DNA of 64,000 nt from Corticium candelabrum (Eukaryota; Porifera; Homoscleromorpha; Homosclerophorida; Plakinidae), in assembly GCF_963422355.1 (NCBI RefSeq), contig NC_085103.1:2567731-2631730 (forward strand). The letters are read 5' to 3'. The position numbers were made by a program, and so were the translations under genes. The notes beneath the pieces were generated by a model. That model worked only from the letters and a program-made list of their open reading frames with translations, was not told the DNA's origin and did not search any database. Positions 12,047 to 24,358 of the stretch are shown piece by piece. Position 1 is the first letter of the stretch. Every line of letters begins with the position of its first letter.

Positions 12047-12768
12047 CTGCCTGAACATATTTTAGTCCATTGTTTACTGCAAGTTGTAATGTTTCTGCAT
12101 TATTAGTTGGAATTTTTGTGAAATATGTAGGTTTGTTTGATACAATCGCTCGATCTGATTGAATGCATTTTGTAGGATTAGAAAAGGAAGGTTGATTTGT
12201 AATAACAAAAAATGCTGTAGAGGAGTTGACTGGTTTAGTAATTATTATGAGTCTCTATCTCACGTGCATTCCAAGTATTGAAAATGCTATATAGCCGGGA
12301 ACTTCAGCACAGCGATAGCTGCAGGAGCTCAGCCCTTGTCAAACCCACAGCGGGATCACAGTGTGTACAACGTGAGTGTATAATTTACTTGCAGTAGCTA
12401 AAAGGCGGATTGTGCCATGTGCGAATGCTCGATCCATGCGTATGCATGCATGGGTAGTGTCCAGGGTGCATGACTTACAGTTTATATTGCCGTATAGGGC
12501 CTTTCAAACTGGCTAGCTGGTTTCTAATATCTGCATGACTGTTGCATGTAATCTGCAAGGTGCTGTAGAGCAGCCCCACGGTACCAACCTGAAGGGATAT
12601 CATTTCTCAAATGTTTCTTATATGAAAGGCGTGAAGGAAAGTCGCTCTTGGGTTAACAACGTCGCAGGATTCTTCTCTTTGTTCTGTTTTGCCGAGCGTA
12701 GCGAGGCTTCTAATCCGGGTCGCGAAATGGGCGTGGTCCAATACGCTTCTTACTAGTATCGAGCTCTC

Positions 12769-12770
<2 letters not shown>
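12047..12770. other. 3' flank of the CARD-DD gene, no gene seen
   Basis: A/T-rich 3' flank with no recognisable exon. A motif containing GAGCGTAGCGAGGC and GCTTCTAATCCGGGT at about 12690-12720 recurs in inverted sense near 52064-52090. This suggests an old dispersed repeat. Confidence 0.5.
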
Positions 12771-12859
<89 letters not shown>

Positions 12860-12975
12860 ACGGACCTCAAATTTCTCCTCCCCACGACCACGGTTCACTA
12901 TAAGTCTTACTTCAAACAATCGTTTCCGTGTCCGATTATCGATCAGCAAAAGAAGGATTTGTACAAGTGACCAAA
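12771..12975. repeat. (TG)n tract joined to a dispersed repeat
   Basis: A pure (TG)n tract at 12771-12857 runs directly into about 115 bp containing TTCTCCTCCCCACGACCACG, CTTACTTCAAACAATCG, TTTCCGTGTCCGA and TTTGTACAAGTGACCAAAC. The same segment occurs in inverted sense at 50783-50897, where it abuts a (TA)n tract. The repeat thus seems to carry a dinucleotide tail at a fixed end. Confidence 0.8.
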
Positions 12976-13797
12976 CGGCAACAAAAAAGCATTATGAAGT
13001 TCTGTCGCTCCATTCTTTTGTATTGTAGCTACGGATTGTCTGTACAATCAACTTAACAATACATGATCAATCCTTACTACACTGTGCTGTATATAACACT
13101 GTAGATAGTCATTGTTTGCCGAAATCAATTTTTTCTAGATCAGCAAATATACCATACAGTACCACTGTTGTTACAATGCAACTGAGTACATTTCAATTGT
13201 CTTGCTCAAGATTGCCTACCTACCAGGCTTAGATACGTAATCTATATTACTAGGAAGTTTGCATGTTGACTTCCATGACAGCTAGGGTTTCAACAAATAC
13301 GTATTGTCTAGCTAGGGCGCAGCGTTTCGGTAGACAGGTCAAAGAACTCCTTTGCGACCTATACTCACCAACGCCAGGCATCACCTAGGGATACCAGACA
13401 ACTAGTTAATTCAATCTTCTTTGGAGTAGAATCTGCACATAGAAACCATAATTGACATCATTTGCTTCATGCATAGACTTTGGATCCCGTGAAGTCATTT
13501 TTAATTTCTGAATTTTTTGCTTTGAGAATGAAAAAAGGACGGAAAGGTTTTTCAAACTGTATAGAAAGAACTTAAATTGAACATTCTAGTCAATAAAGTC
13601 ATTCTAATCAGAATCCTTTTGCAAACTTCTTAGTCAAGTACGCTCATGTTCTTAGCTCAGTGGAAGCCTATGCATGATCAGCATGATCGGACCCAGGCAA
13701 ATATTGCACATAATTGAGCTGGTGTTCGTAAAATCAGAAATGACTGTTGCTGTTTTTTAGAAGTTTCATTCATTAGTCATTGTTGTCTCACATCTGA
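12976..13797. other. Intergenic, upstream of the Kelch gene
   Basis: No exon, RNA gene or repeat recognised. A/T-rich. It should hold the promoter of the pseudokinase-Kelch gene, but no defined motif is clear. Confidence 0.4.
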
Positions 13798-16011
13798 ATG
13801 AGGAGGCGTGCAAATGCTCAATGCCCTTCTAACTGGCAGCTGGCAGAATCTGTTACGCCAACACAACTCCAGGCTGGTTTAGGAGAAAATGGTCAATGTG
13901 GATTGTGGAAAGGATCTTTTGTTCTGTTACAGAAGCTGAGTGACCTAGTTGACTCTTTGCTTCAACATCCAGACTTAACTGATTGGAGTGACATTTTGCA
14001 AAAGCAACTAGACGAAACAAGACATGTACAACATCCTAATATATGTCAAATTTTTGGAATTGTCTCTAAAGGCAATGAGACAGTGATTGTGACAGAGTTG
14101 ATGTACCAGACTCTCCAACACCGGCTCACTTTGGGGCCTTTGCTATCTGAGCAGAATCAACTGTATATAACACAGTGTGTTGCAAGTGCAATCAGCTATC
14201 TTCATAACCAACCACAGCCTATAATTTATCATTCTCTTACTAGCAAGAGGGTTTATGTTTCTCGGGATGTTCTTCAAGTGAAGCTCATGGGAGTCGCTGT
14301 AGCTAGAACTATCAGTTTATTTCCTAGAACAAAATCAACCATGCCAGCACAGTTTATGATCGTTGAGGTAGACAGCTCACTGCAACCAAAATTTGGTGCA
14401 GACATTTCTGCCCTTGGAGTGATTACCGCACAAGTATTGTTAGGAAAAGTTGAATGTCAACAGCTAAGTATTTCTGGCAGTAGCTCACTTCAATCCCCAG
14501 CAGTGACCCATTTAAAGGAAAATTTGGAAACAATTTCATATCACCCATTTTTTCCTTTAATTGTCAGCTCATTGGGTGAAGAAGTGGACCAATTAAGTGC
14601 AAACAACTTTGTTGAACTGGCATTGAATGAATTGACCAAGCGCAGCAAACGAGGTTTTATGGAGCCTCAGAATCTGGATGAAAGAACAAAAATGGGCACA
14701 ACTTTACCTGCCTCGTCTTCAGAAAGTGTGTTGACTCGTTTAGCAAGTGAGATGAGATGCTTACGTTTGACTGTTTCACAGTTGGAAGACAAAGAAAGAA
14801 AGTGAAACCATGAGGTCAACGATTTGCGAGCAAGTATTCAGCGCTTGGATGAAGCAATCAAGTCAGGCGTAATGGACAAGCAAGGCAGTACTAATAATCC
14901 GTCACATTTAGCAACAGTAGAGCTGGAAAAAGAAAGATTAGAGAACTCTTCAGTTCTCGACACGCGTGTTGATGCTTGTTTGACTACAGGCAAAGTTTCG
15001 GTGTTGTCTCAGAAGACGCTGGTACATGAAGATGCCTGTAACAGAATTCTAACCAATTTGGCTGCAAAACCGGTCATTGACTGGACAGTTACAGCCTATG
15101 AAAGCATGAATAACTTTGGTTTGATAGGCCTTCGATCAAGAAATGTCCTAGCTCTGCACAATGATCTTCTTTACATTGCTGATAGATGCTCCGACAACAT
15201 ATTGGTGTTGGATGCGTGTAATATGAAGTACATATTCACCGCGAAGATGGATAAGAGGGATGAGCTGATAGTTGATGGATTAGTTGGTGTGAAAGAGGCA
15301 ATGTTCGTATCTTTTCTTGGTACAGCTTCAGATTCTCATCGATATCTGTATAGTTACGATATTCATTCTAACTCTTGGAAGTTGGTTTCTATAGTTCAGA
15401 CGTCTGTTTGCAAATCACAAATGACTGCTGTTGGAGACGTGATTGTCTTTGTAGGAGGACAGGATCGAAATTCTTCAGTGCCTTGTCATTCAGCTAATGT
15501 TACTATGTTTGACATCAGGAAACAAGAGTGGGCACAACTAGATTGCATGCCAACTGCTAGGCAGGCACCATCATGTGCAGTTTATAACGGAGAAGTATAC
15601 GTGGCTGGGGGAAAAACAGGATATTCATATCCATGGGGTCGTTGCAATGCGTGTGAAGTATTGTCTTTGGAGACAGGAAAGTGGAGGTCTGCACCACCTA
15701 CAACTATGGTAGGGTGTGCAATTGCTGTTGCAGAAACGGGAACAATTGTTGCAACGGGTGGAATACAAAAATCTGTAACAGCTAGGGAGCCTGAAAGCTA
15801 TTTGGAGATGCTTGATCATCGTTCTGGCAAATGGAGAGAACTTTCAAACCTTCCTAGTGAAGGTCGAATGGCATTCCACGAGTGCTGCTCAACCTTTAAC
15901 TTAGGAATTAATATCTTCTGTTCCGGAGGAATGACATTGGAATCAAAGTTGTCTAGAGTTGTTCCTGTCTACAATACTCTACGCTTTTCATGGGACTCTA
16001 GACTTATGTAG
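13798..16011 (+). pseudogene. Pseudokinase / coiled-coil / Kelch gene broken by one TGA
   Basis: One uninterrupted reading frame of 738 codons except for a TGA at 14803-14805. Both halves are in the same frame and the coiled coil continues across the stop. The first half (about 335 aa) has a protein-kinase fold pattern: HPNICQIFGI and ETVIVTELMY (hinge), then ISYLHNQPQPIIYHSL. The HRD triad is YHS and the position expected for DFG reads MGV, so it is a predicted pseudokinase. A helical segment (LASEMRCLRLTVSQLED) follows. The second half has Kelch blades with paired glycines and spaced W (FVGGQDRN, VYVAGGKTG, GKWRSAPP, VATGGIQ, GKWRELSNLP, FCSGGMT). Kinase-plus-Kelch fusions are, to my knowledge, an invertebrate feature and function is unknown. 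The gene has no introns. Whether it is dead, read through, polymorphic or misread is open. Confidence 0.72.
14803..14805 (+). other. In-frame TGA interrupting the Kelch gene
   Basis: Context AAG TGA AAC. The frame is otherwise open for 1005 bases before and 1203 bases after it. The codon could arise from CGA (Arg) by a single CpG transition. The next base is A, not the CTA read-through context. No selenocysteine element was looked for beyond the eye. Confidence 0.9.
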
Positions 16012-16583
16012 TCAAATAAACTGCTGTTAGCATGCTTAATTAACTATAGTATTCTAAAGAAAAATTGCAATGATTGCCATAGCTTTGCAGACTTGGTTCT
16101 TTGCTTGTGTGTCATTATTGTAGAATAATGTTTCTTTTAGAAATCAAATTGCCTAGTATTTTAGAGTAGTGATTCATACGCAAACTCTATCTGCTCATAG
16201 TATATGTGGCCGGCTATGTGTGATAATGTCTATGACAAGAGTTTGCTAACCTCACACTCAGACATGAGTCTTATGCTTCTTTGTGCATTTGAGTTCGTAA
16301 TGTATACACTTCACTAAATTAATAACTAAATCTAACTTTTCCTAGCTAGCTAGTTACTTCTACGAATAGGTTGTACAGTAGTCTCGCGTAGCCAGACCCC
16401 TTTCCACCGAATGCCTTTAAATTCTAAGACTTCCACTCATCACTTGCTTCCACCAGCAGCTCACTCAAGCTCTTCTAGCTCATCGCATCGCGACCGTTCA
16501 GCACTGCACGTGATTTGCCAAATCTTACTCCCGGATGTTCTTTCGGCGGTGGCTGCTAGATTGGACATCTGGAGTGTGGTAAA
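16012..16583. other. Kelch gene 3' flank and SHPRH upstream region
   Basis: No exon seen. At 16382 stands TCTCGCGTAGCCAGACCCC, the terminal motif of the transposon family found whole at 57.0 and 59.6 kb; only this end is present here. The SHPRH promoter should lie between this motif and 16584. Confidence 0.5.
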
Positions 16584-19500
16584 ATGCGTCGAAAACGCAG
16601 CACCACTTCAAAGAAGAAATTGCTGATTTGTCCCCCAGGTGATGAATCTTCAGACATGATGGTTGTAGAGACTAGCACTAGTCACCGTGCTAGGGTTGCA
16701 ACAGCAAACAAGAGCCAACCTTTGACAAAGGAACTTATGAACATCAAAGTAGAAATTACAGGCAGGCAAGCAGCTGCAGACAGCGCTTGTGCACGGACTC
16801 AATTGATTGTAGGTGGAGTAAACTTTGTCAGTAGGAAGACTTGTATCAACTCGCTAGATGAAATGATTCTTACTTTAAATCTTGAAGATTGGTCTTTGAT
16901 AGTAAAAGGTTTCTGTGATATGGAGTGTGTCCAGGAATTTCACAATGACAAGAAGTGCCCACTTATTGTGTTCCAGTCACTGCAATCTCTCTGTCATCAC
17001 AGGCTTGCAACTCTGACTGGAAAAATGTCTTCACATTTACATGAGCAGCCAGTTGTTACTGTAGAATTTGGGTTGTCTGAGAGAATATTTGTGGCTGAAA
17101 CTTGTCAAAGTGGCAATCAACAAAGAAACAGTTATGGACAGAAAGTCAAACAACTTATTGACTTTTTATATCCTCAATCAGGTCATTGTTAGACTTGCTC
17201 ATTTAATTAAAGTTGGCATGTGGTGCTGATTGATTAATTTTTGCAAATTACTTGGGAGTCTATAGTTGCTCTTGAAATGTGGTGATTCTTGAATAGTGCA
17301 AAATAGGTGACAATCTGATTTGTAGGGTAGGAAAATGATGCCGTCTTTGCAAATCATTTGTTATTACAATGTGATGTTGAACTTTGCACTTGTCTTGTAA
17401 TCATGTTAATTAATTCATGTTAATTAATTAAAAGTAGAATTTTTATGCCGCAATTTTTTGAATAGATTAATTAAGTTAATGTGACCAAACCTATTGTTGT
17501 CCTTACTAAGATAGCAATTAAGCCTGTTGGTAGGTACGTTGTACTATTTAGAGATGAACAGACATATACCTTTTCTTGAATTTCTGTGTTTTCAACTACC
17601 TAATTCTCCTGGAGTATCTTGACGTTTTATAAACAAAATACTTCCTTAATTAATAGGTTATGTTTTAGAACAAACTTCTAATTAACAATAATAGGACTTT
17701 GAGGAGTATTTATGTTAATTGCTGCATAATCGAATTAGAATTCATGAGAATCTGAAGGAAAGAAATTGAAATGTAGTATGATTGTTGTTTTCTAGAAATC
17801 ATGCACGTGCAAGCTCAAAGTACCCAACCACTTCTGCCTGATATAGACAGTCTATATTCTGCAATTCGTAAAGAACAAAGAACAAGAGGATTACTGGATG
17901 CGTTTGATCCACATTATGTTCCACATCCAGCTTTGTTACCCGACTTAAGGAGATACCAGAAGATGGCAGTACAATGGATGATTCAAAGAGAAACATACAG
18001 ACGAAAAGAAACAGGTGAGCTTTCAGTAATACTCTGACTACCAGTAGTAATGGTGTGGTAGAAAAGTTAGGTTATGCAGATATAACTGTAATGTGGTTCA
18101 GTTTCTTCTTATACTGGAATTACTGTATAGTTTTCTGTATATATTTGCTGCTGTGGTATATTGACAGCAATTAAACATTACAATACAATCTGTAATTTAT
18201 TATTACTTGCAAGGGGAATATGGTATTTGAACACTTATCATACATTGTGATTATGTACTTTCAGAAAGTAGTGTTGCAACAAGACTTAGCTAATAAAAAA
18301 TTTAGTTACACGTAGTTGTAACTGCTGGTACACAATAATGATTGTTGATCTCAATAATTGTCTAGACTCATTCTGTACAGGAGTGCAAATGTAATACTGT
18401 ACGGCAGTTTTCAATACTCTAACTTGCAGCATATTAGAGGTTCTGTAGTAGTGTTGCTATAAACAGAATTTTATCCAGACGCTAGAGCTAGTTTTAGTGT
18501 GAACAATTTATGGTAAACAACATTGTTAAAGCAAGTTTTAGCATTTTTGCTAAATTGTTTTACTAAATCGTAAATCTGTGCTTATTAGATGAGATTCATC
18601 AGTTGTGGCAGGAGATAAAGACGAATGATTCATGTCTCTACTACAATCAATACACTGGAGGGTAGGATGACAAGCAGTGACGTTAGTGATGTGTGTTTGG
18701 TATTAATGTATTGTTGGTTGGCAGTTGGTCACGCAAAAAGTTTCTCAAGCCTACATTACCAACTGGAGGAATTCTTGCAGATGAAATAGGACTTGGAAAG
18801 ACAGTTGAAGTTCTTGCTTGCATCTTAGGTAATAGGATGCCTGACAAACAGCAGGATCTGGTTGGAATTCAAGCCGATAAATTGATGGAGCAAACGACAG
18901 ATGAACTGGTAGTCCACTGTGTGTGTGGTTGTCAAGAGAAATATCTTTCACCTGGCAGATTGTGGATGCAGTGTGAGGATTGCAGAGCTTGGCTGCATCA
19001 GTCTTGTGTTGGTGTCACACCAGAAAAAGATGAGAATTTTATTTGTTTTCGCTGCTGGACTACAAAGGTCCGTATCTGTAAATTGCATCAATATAAAGCT
19101 CTGTGTTATATAAACTGTACTAACTTGAATGGTATGAACAAACATTGGTATTATTGGGTTGGTGCACCCACATCATTGTACCAGATCTATTGTGCATTAT
19201 TTATTTCAGTATGTTTGCTTTATCGATTACAAACCATTGAAATGAGAAAGTATTCAATTTTTAGGAGCCAATTGAGTGCAAGACAACTCTTATCATATCA
19301 CCAGCATCAATAGCACAGCAGTGGATTGAAGAAATAGAAAAACATGTCCAGCCAGGAACTTTATCGTACATGGTATTTATTTGATTCTTGGATATGTGTA
19401 AATGTGTGCTAAGCATTTTGTGACTACACATTTACTTTTTATTAGATTGTTAATAATAAATATTGCTGACTGATTGATTTTGATTGATTTCATTGTTGTC

Positions 19501-22500
19501 AGATCTACAATGGTGTTGCTCATGGCTTTGTGAATCCACTTAAACTGGCCAAATTCGATGTTGTTGTGACAACATATGAAACACTGAAACACGAAGTGAA
19601 TCACGTTGGATTAAACTGTTATGTTTGACTCAGTTTTGTGTTCTATGCATTCTTTGCAAATGTTTGTGTATCTATAGATGATGGTGGACGTTCAATGCGG
19701 CATCAGAAGAGGTATGTTCCAATGCCCAGTCCTCTTATGTCTCTGAAGTGGTGGAGGGTAAACCATTTGGTTGTAACTTGTCTTGTATATTGCATTGCTT
19801 GTGAGTAGATCTGTTTGGATGAGGCTCAAATGGTGGAGAGCACAACAGCCAAGGTATAGATATAACTTTGTTGTAGAATGTTTTGCCATTGCGTGTGTCT
19901 ATTGTCTTGGAATTGGAGCTTTTAAGTCAGGAGGAACAGATTAATGTTTATGACTAACTGCATGACTCTGTTGTTGCAGTTGACCAACATTTAGAGATTT
20001 CACTTTATTTTGCAGAAATCACAGCACAAAAGTTTTTACAATTTGTTTCTGTTGTATGTGTTGTATTTACTACTACTAGGAATTTCCAAAACAGCGCCCA
20101 GCCAAAAGACCGACCATTGAGCAATCTTTTGGAAACCTTTCTCATTTGCAGCCCATGGGCTGCTAATGAGAATCAAGATTGTGGTGTGCGATTCGACGTC
20201 GGTGCCCAAAGTTGGTCGATATTCCGAGGCTGTATTAGTAATGTGCATTACCATACTACAGCGCATGTACAGGTTTTGCAAACAGACAGCTGTCTTACAC
20301 TGTGGATTAAAGAAGGAACCTCTAAAGAAATGCCTGACAAGAAGCGTAGGAGGGCCATCAGGTCTGGTCGCACTCCTGTGTTTATGAAAACTAAGTATAT
20401 AGGCAGGACGTTGCAAGATGGGCCTCACACTTGCTTACTCTGTGGCACTCAAGTCAGTCTGCCAATTTCCAGAGTTCCTACGCAGCACCCGGGCGCTTAA
20501 TGAGAACGGATATTCTTCCATAAAATCCTATTTTCCGTATTGCTGCCCTGGGTGCTGTTTCGGAATTCCCTGTAGGAGGAGTAAGTACAGTACACTTTGT
20601 GATTGAATCAGTTAACAATAAGAAATAGAAATAGTTTGTACAAACTTTTGCATTTGTTGCAATGAGAAAGAGTTTCAACATGTTGGAATACATACTCCTA
20701 GACCAAGTTAATAGTAATGCCGTATTTAATGAAATTGACTTTGTGTTACGTGTGTTGTGTGTTGCATGTACATGTGTTTTATAATTTTGTGTTTCATGTT
20801 TGTGGTAACAGGCGGCAGAGATGACTTCAAGGTTGGTGTCAATTCACTCTTGGTGTGTCACTGGTACACCGATACAGAAAACTTTACAAGGTTGCGGAAT
20901 ATCCTTTTTGATTTCGTTGTTTTGTGAAATGAGATCTAGTCAATGGGTGTATGATTAGATTTGTATGGATTGCTGCTGTTTCTTGGTGTTTCTCCTTACT
21001 CGTGTAATGAGTGGTGGAGAAAACTGTTGTTGTGGCCATACACCATGCATTGTAATGCAAAACCTCTTATTGATCTGTTGAGCCAACTATTTTGGAGGAA
21101 TGCCAGACAAGATGTTGCTGATGAAGTAAGGAGTCATATGTAGTTGTGTTATTTTTGATTTTTTTAAATTTTTCAATGAATGCGGGTTTCTCTAGAAACT
21201 AATATCAATTAATTCGTTAGCGTCACGAAACAAATGCAGTTCTATGCATACTTAAATCGCAAGTTGTCAAGTTTAACCAAAACATCAATTATCTGAGTGG
21301 CAGACTGGCTGGTCACGTGGCTTGTGCCACCTTGTGCCACCTCTATATAGTGCACTTGCAACTGCACATGTGCTGCTCTGCTGCTCTTCCATGTAGCTAG
21401 ATGATTAATGGTCTTGTTGATTGTACTTAGTTGCAACTCCCACCTCATAAACAGAATACTGAGTGGCTGAATTTCTCATCTACTGAGGCTTTCTTCTATC
21501 AACGTCAGCAGGAGTCTTGTCTTCAAGAAGCCAGCAAGGTCAGGAGATTGCATATGATAATGCTGTCTTGACTCTGACTTCATGCCTGTATACTTGTGCA
21601 ATTTATAGGTATTTTCGAAGTGTGGGAGTGGAATGGATACAAGATTAGATTCATTGGATCGACGTGAAGCACACAAGGTATTTGCCATAGATTTAGCTAT
21701 TCTTGATGTGAGATAATTGAGTATGATCAAAAAATCTGATTATCTTTGAACAGTTATTGTCTTATACTTGGCTTTGCTTTGTATCTAATACCCCGTTTAC
21801 ACAAGAACTTTTAAGCAGGCCAGCCCATGCTGACTTGGGTCAGCTTGGTTTGTAATTGTGGTGTAAACGTGTGCCAGCTTGGCTCGGTATTTCTAGCCAG
21901 GCCAGCACGTGCCAGCCCGGCCTGGCTCGGGTCAAATACATCGTGTAAACTCGTAGTGTACTGGAAAACGGGTCGTGCATGCTCATTTGGTAGTCTCGCG
22001 TAGCCAGACCCCTTTTCGACACGGCATACTTTGCGCGAAAATGGCACAAATAGCGTGGAGCGAGACGAAGACTTTGTTAGGGAGCGACCAAGATGAGCAA
22101 GAAGTTTAGAGTTTGAACTCCGTTGCTGCATGTGCGTAACAGTCGCCTGGTGGTAGACGTACGACGTCTTGTATATGTCCTACGCATTCTCGATATGACT
22201 GTTGTAAAGCCATAGAGAAAAAACACGAGCAGCTTGGCTTCTGTTCGTTGCAAACGTGAGCTAACGTGAGCTATTTCAAGCTCAAGGAACTAACGGGTGT
22301 GTCATGTAAACGCGGGCTGGAATACTGGGCTGGCACGAGCTGGCACGGTTCGGCTCGGCTCGCTATGCGTGCTCGTGTAAACAGGGTATAACATTTTAAT
22401 GGATATATGTAGATCAAGAAAGTCATTAATTAAATGAGAATTGCATTTGTATGAATGCATTCTGTAAAGTACTAACCCATTTATTAGATGATGATCCCTT

Positions 22501-24306
22501 TGCTGAGGCTCAGGCAGGCATGTTGTCATCCACAGCTAGTCAGAGGAAAGTTTATTAATGTTACATTGCAGAAGAGGTGAGTCTGACATCGACCTGTAAA
22601 GTTTTTGTCTGCACTATGTTTATGTCTGGTCAGTTCTATCACTATGGAAGAATTGTTAACACGTTTGATATCGAAGACAAGAAGAAACTGTGCTGAATCT
22701 CACAGGCAGATTATATTTGCTCTAAATGGTAAGGGTGAATGAGATGAATCAATGAATAGCTGTTGTTCTGATAATTCATTGTTTGTGTAGGTTTGGCTGG
22801 CATTCATGCTCTCAAACAGGAGGTTTGTGCTCAAACAGATGTGTTTTAAAGCTGCATTGAATATGCATAACACATGTGATCTAAGATGTACAGTTCATTT
22901 TTTCTTTAAATTTAAAGTAAATCAGAATTGTGGTTATGTGCATGTTGGCTGCATGTCAAGCAGACAGGCACAAGGTACAATGTACACTTGGTTACAAACT
23001 AAGGGAACAGCATGTTTACTGAAAATTGACTTCTACAGGCCGGTCGGAACACACAATAAAAATATGTACAAGGGGAACATACCTGCAACACAATAAAGTC
23101 TCTGACTACATCCTGTAGTAGCCACATCTTCTGGAGGTAGCAGTGGCTGTGTGCTGTAAAACCATACTCTAAATTAAGTTTATTTGTTTGATTGAAACTA
23201 ATCGCTTGTGGAGTTTGTAGTGACTGCCAATGCTACTTTGTTATTTTGTGTAGGTTGTTGAGGCAGTTGAGAACTACAGAGAGGCAATGCAATCTTGGGA
23301 GGAGTATGTAGAAATCTTGAAAACAGACCATTCACAGGTTGTCATGCTTTTATTTGTTTGTTGTGTATTGGTCAGCATTTTGTTTAGAAAATTCACACAT
23401 TGTACAATCTGTCAAGTCTGCTGAAAACAAACTCAACAGGATGTGGCCGAACATTGAGGGATGATACTTTAGATGAAGAGGTTAATCAAATGACATATTT
23501 GCTATGTGTTTGATGGTTTTTGTGTTCTATCTATTTACTAGCATGTATTTCTGACTGCCTGACCTCCTTCCTCATGTTTGTTTCTGTTGGTCTTTGTGTA
23601 GCTACAATGTATGCATCTGCGTCAGTGACTGAATCTGACATTTTTCTGTTATTCTTGGTCATGATCACACGTAATTAGTCATGTCTTTGAACATAAACAC
23701 CCACACACTTATACCACAGTAATCTGCCAGTCTCTGTATTCATCTGTCTGTTTGTCTGTTTGCTGGTCTGTATGAGGCTGCTTTACTTGACTGGCCTCTA
23801 ACTCATTTGATTAACAACACAGATAGAATTTGAATCATTTGGGGATGTGTTTAATTAAGACAGAAAAAGCTTGCATGGTTGGGTGTGGTGCAGACATTTG
23901 TTTTTTGGTATTTGTGTTGTAATTTTCAAATTTGGTTATAATTTTGTATCTGAGTAGGTTAGCACGCTGAAAGATGAATACCTGTCTCTTGTAACAGCTC
24001 GAGTCAAGACAGCTATAGACAAACTGAAGGTTATTCATAGTCTTGTTCAAGAAGGGCAGAGCAAAGTACATATTGAAGAGTGAGCATTACAACCTCATGT
24101 TACTTTGTAATGGTATTATGTAGTTGAATTCAAAAAATCCGTGGTGGATATTAGCACTGGATATGGCTAACGCTCAAGGTGTTGGACCCCAGCTAGTGAG
24201 TTCAGTACGAGGAAAGCTGAGTGAAGCACACACCACAGGTCGACTTAAAGAAATGTCAACTGTCGCTGACAGGTTTTTAGATAACACTTCAATTTTACTG
24301 ACCAAG

Positions 24307-24358
<52 letters not shown>

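Noticed and set aside
14802..14841. A 40-nt GT...CAG intron that would remove the TGA in the Kelch gene
   Set aside because: 40 nt is not a multiple of three, and removing it shifts the frame into early stops. It is also shorter than the other introns in the window (50 bp or more).
20117..20500. 127-codon open frame in an SHPRH intron
   Set aside because: It lies across an inverted-repeat transposon, with equal open frames on both strands, and has no transposase motif.
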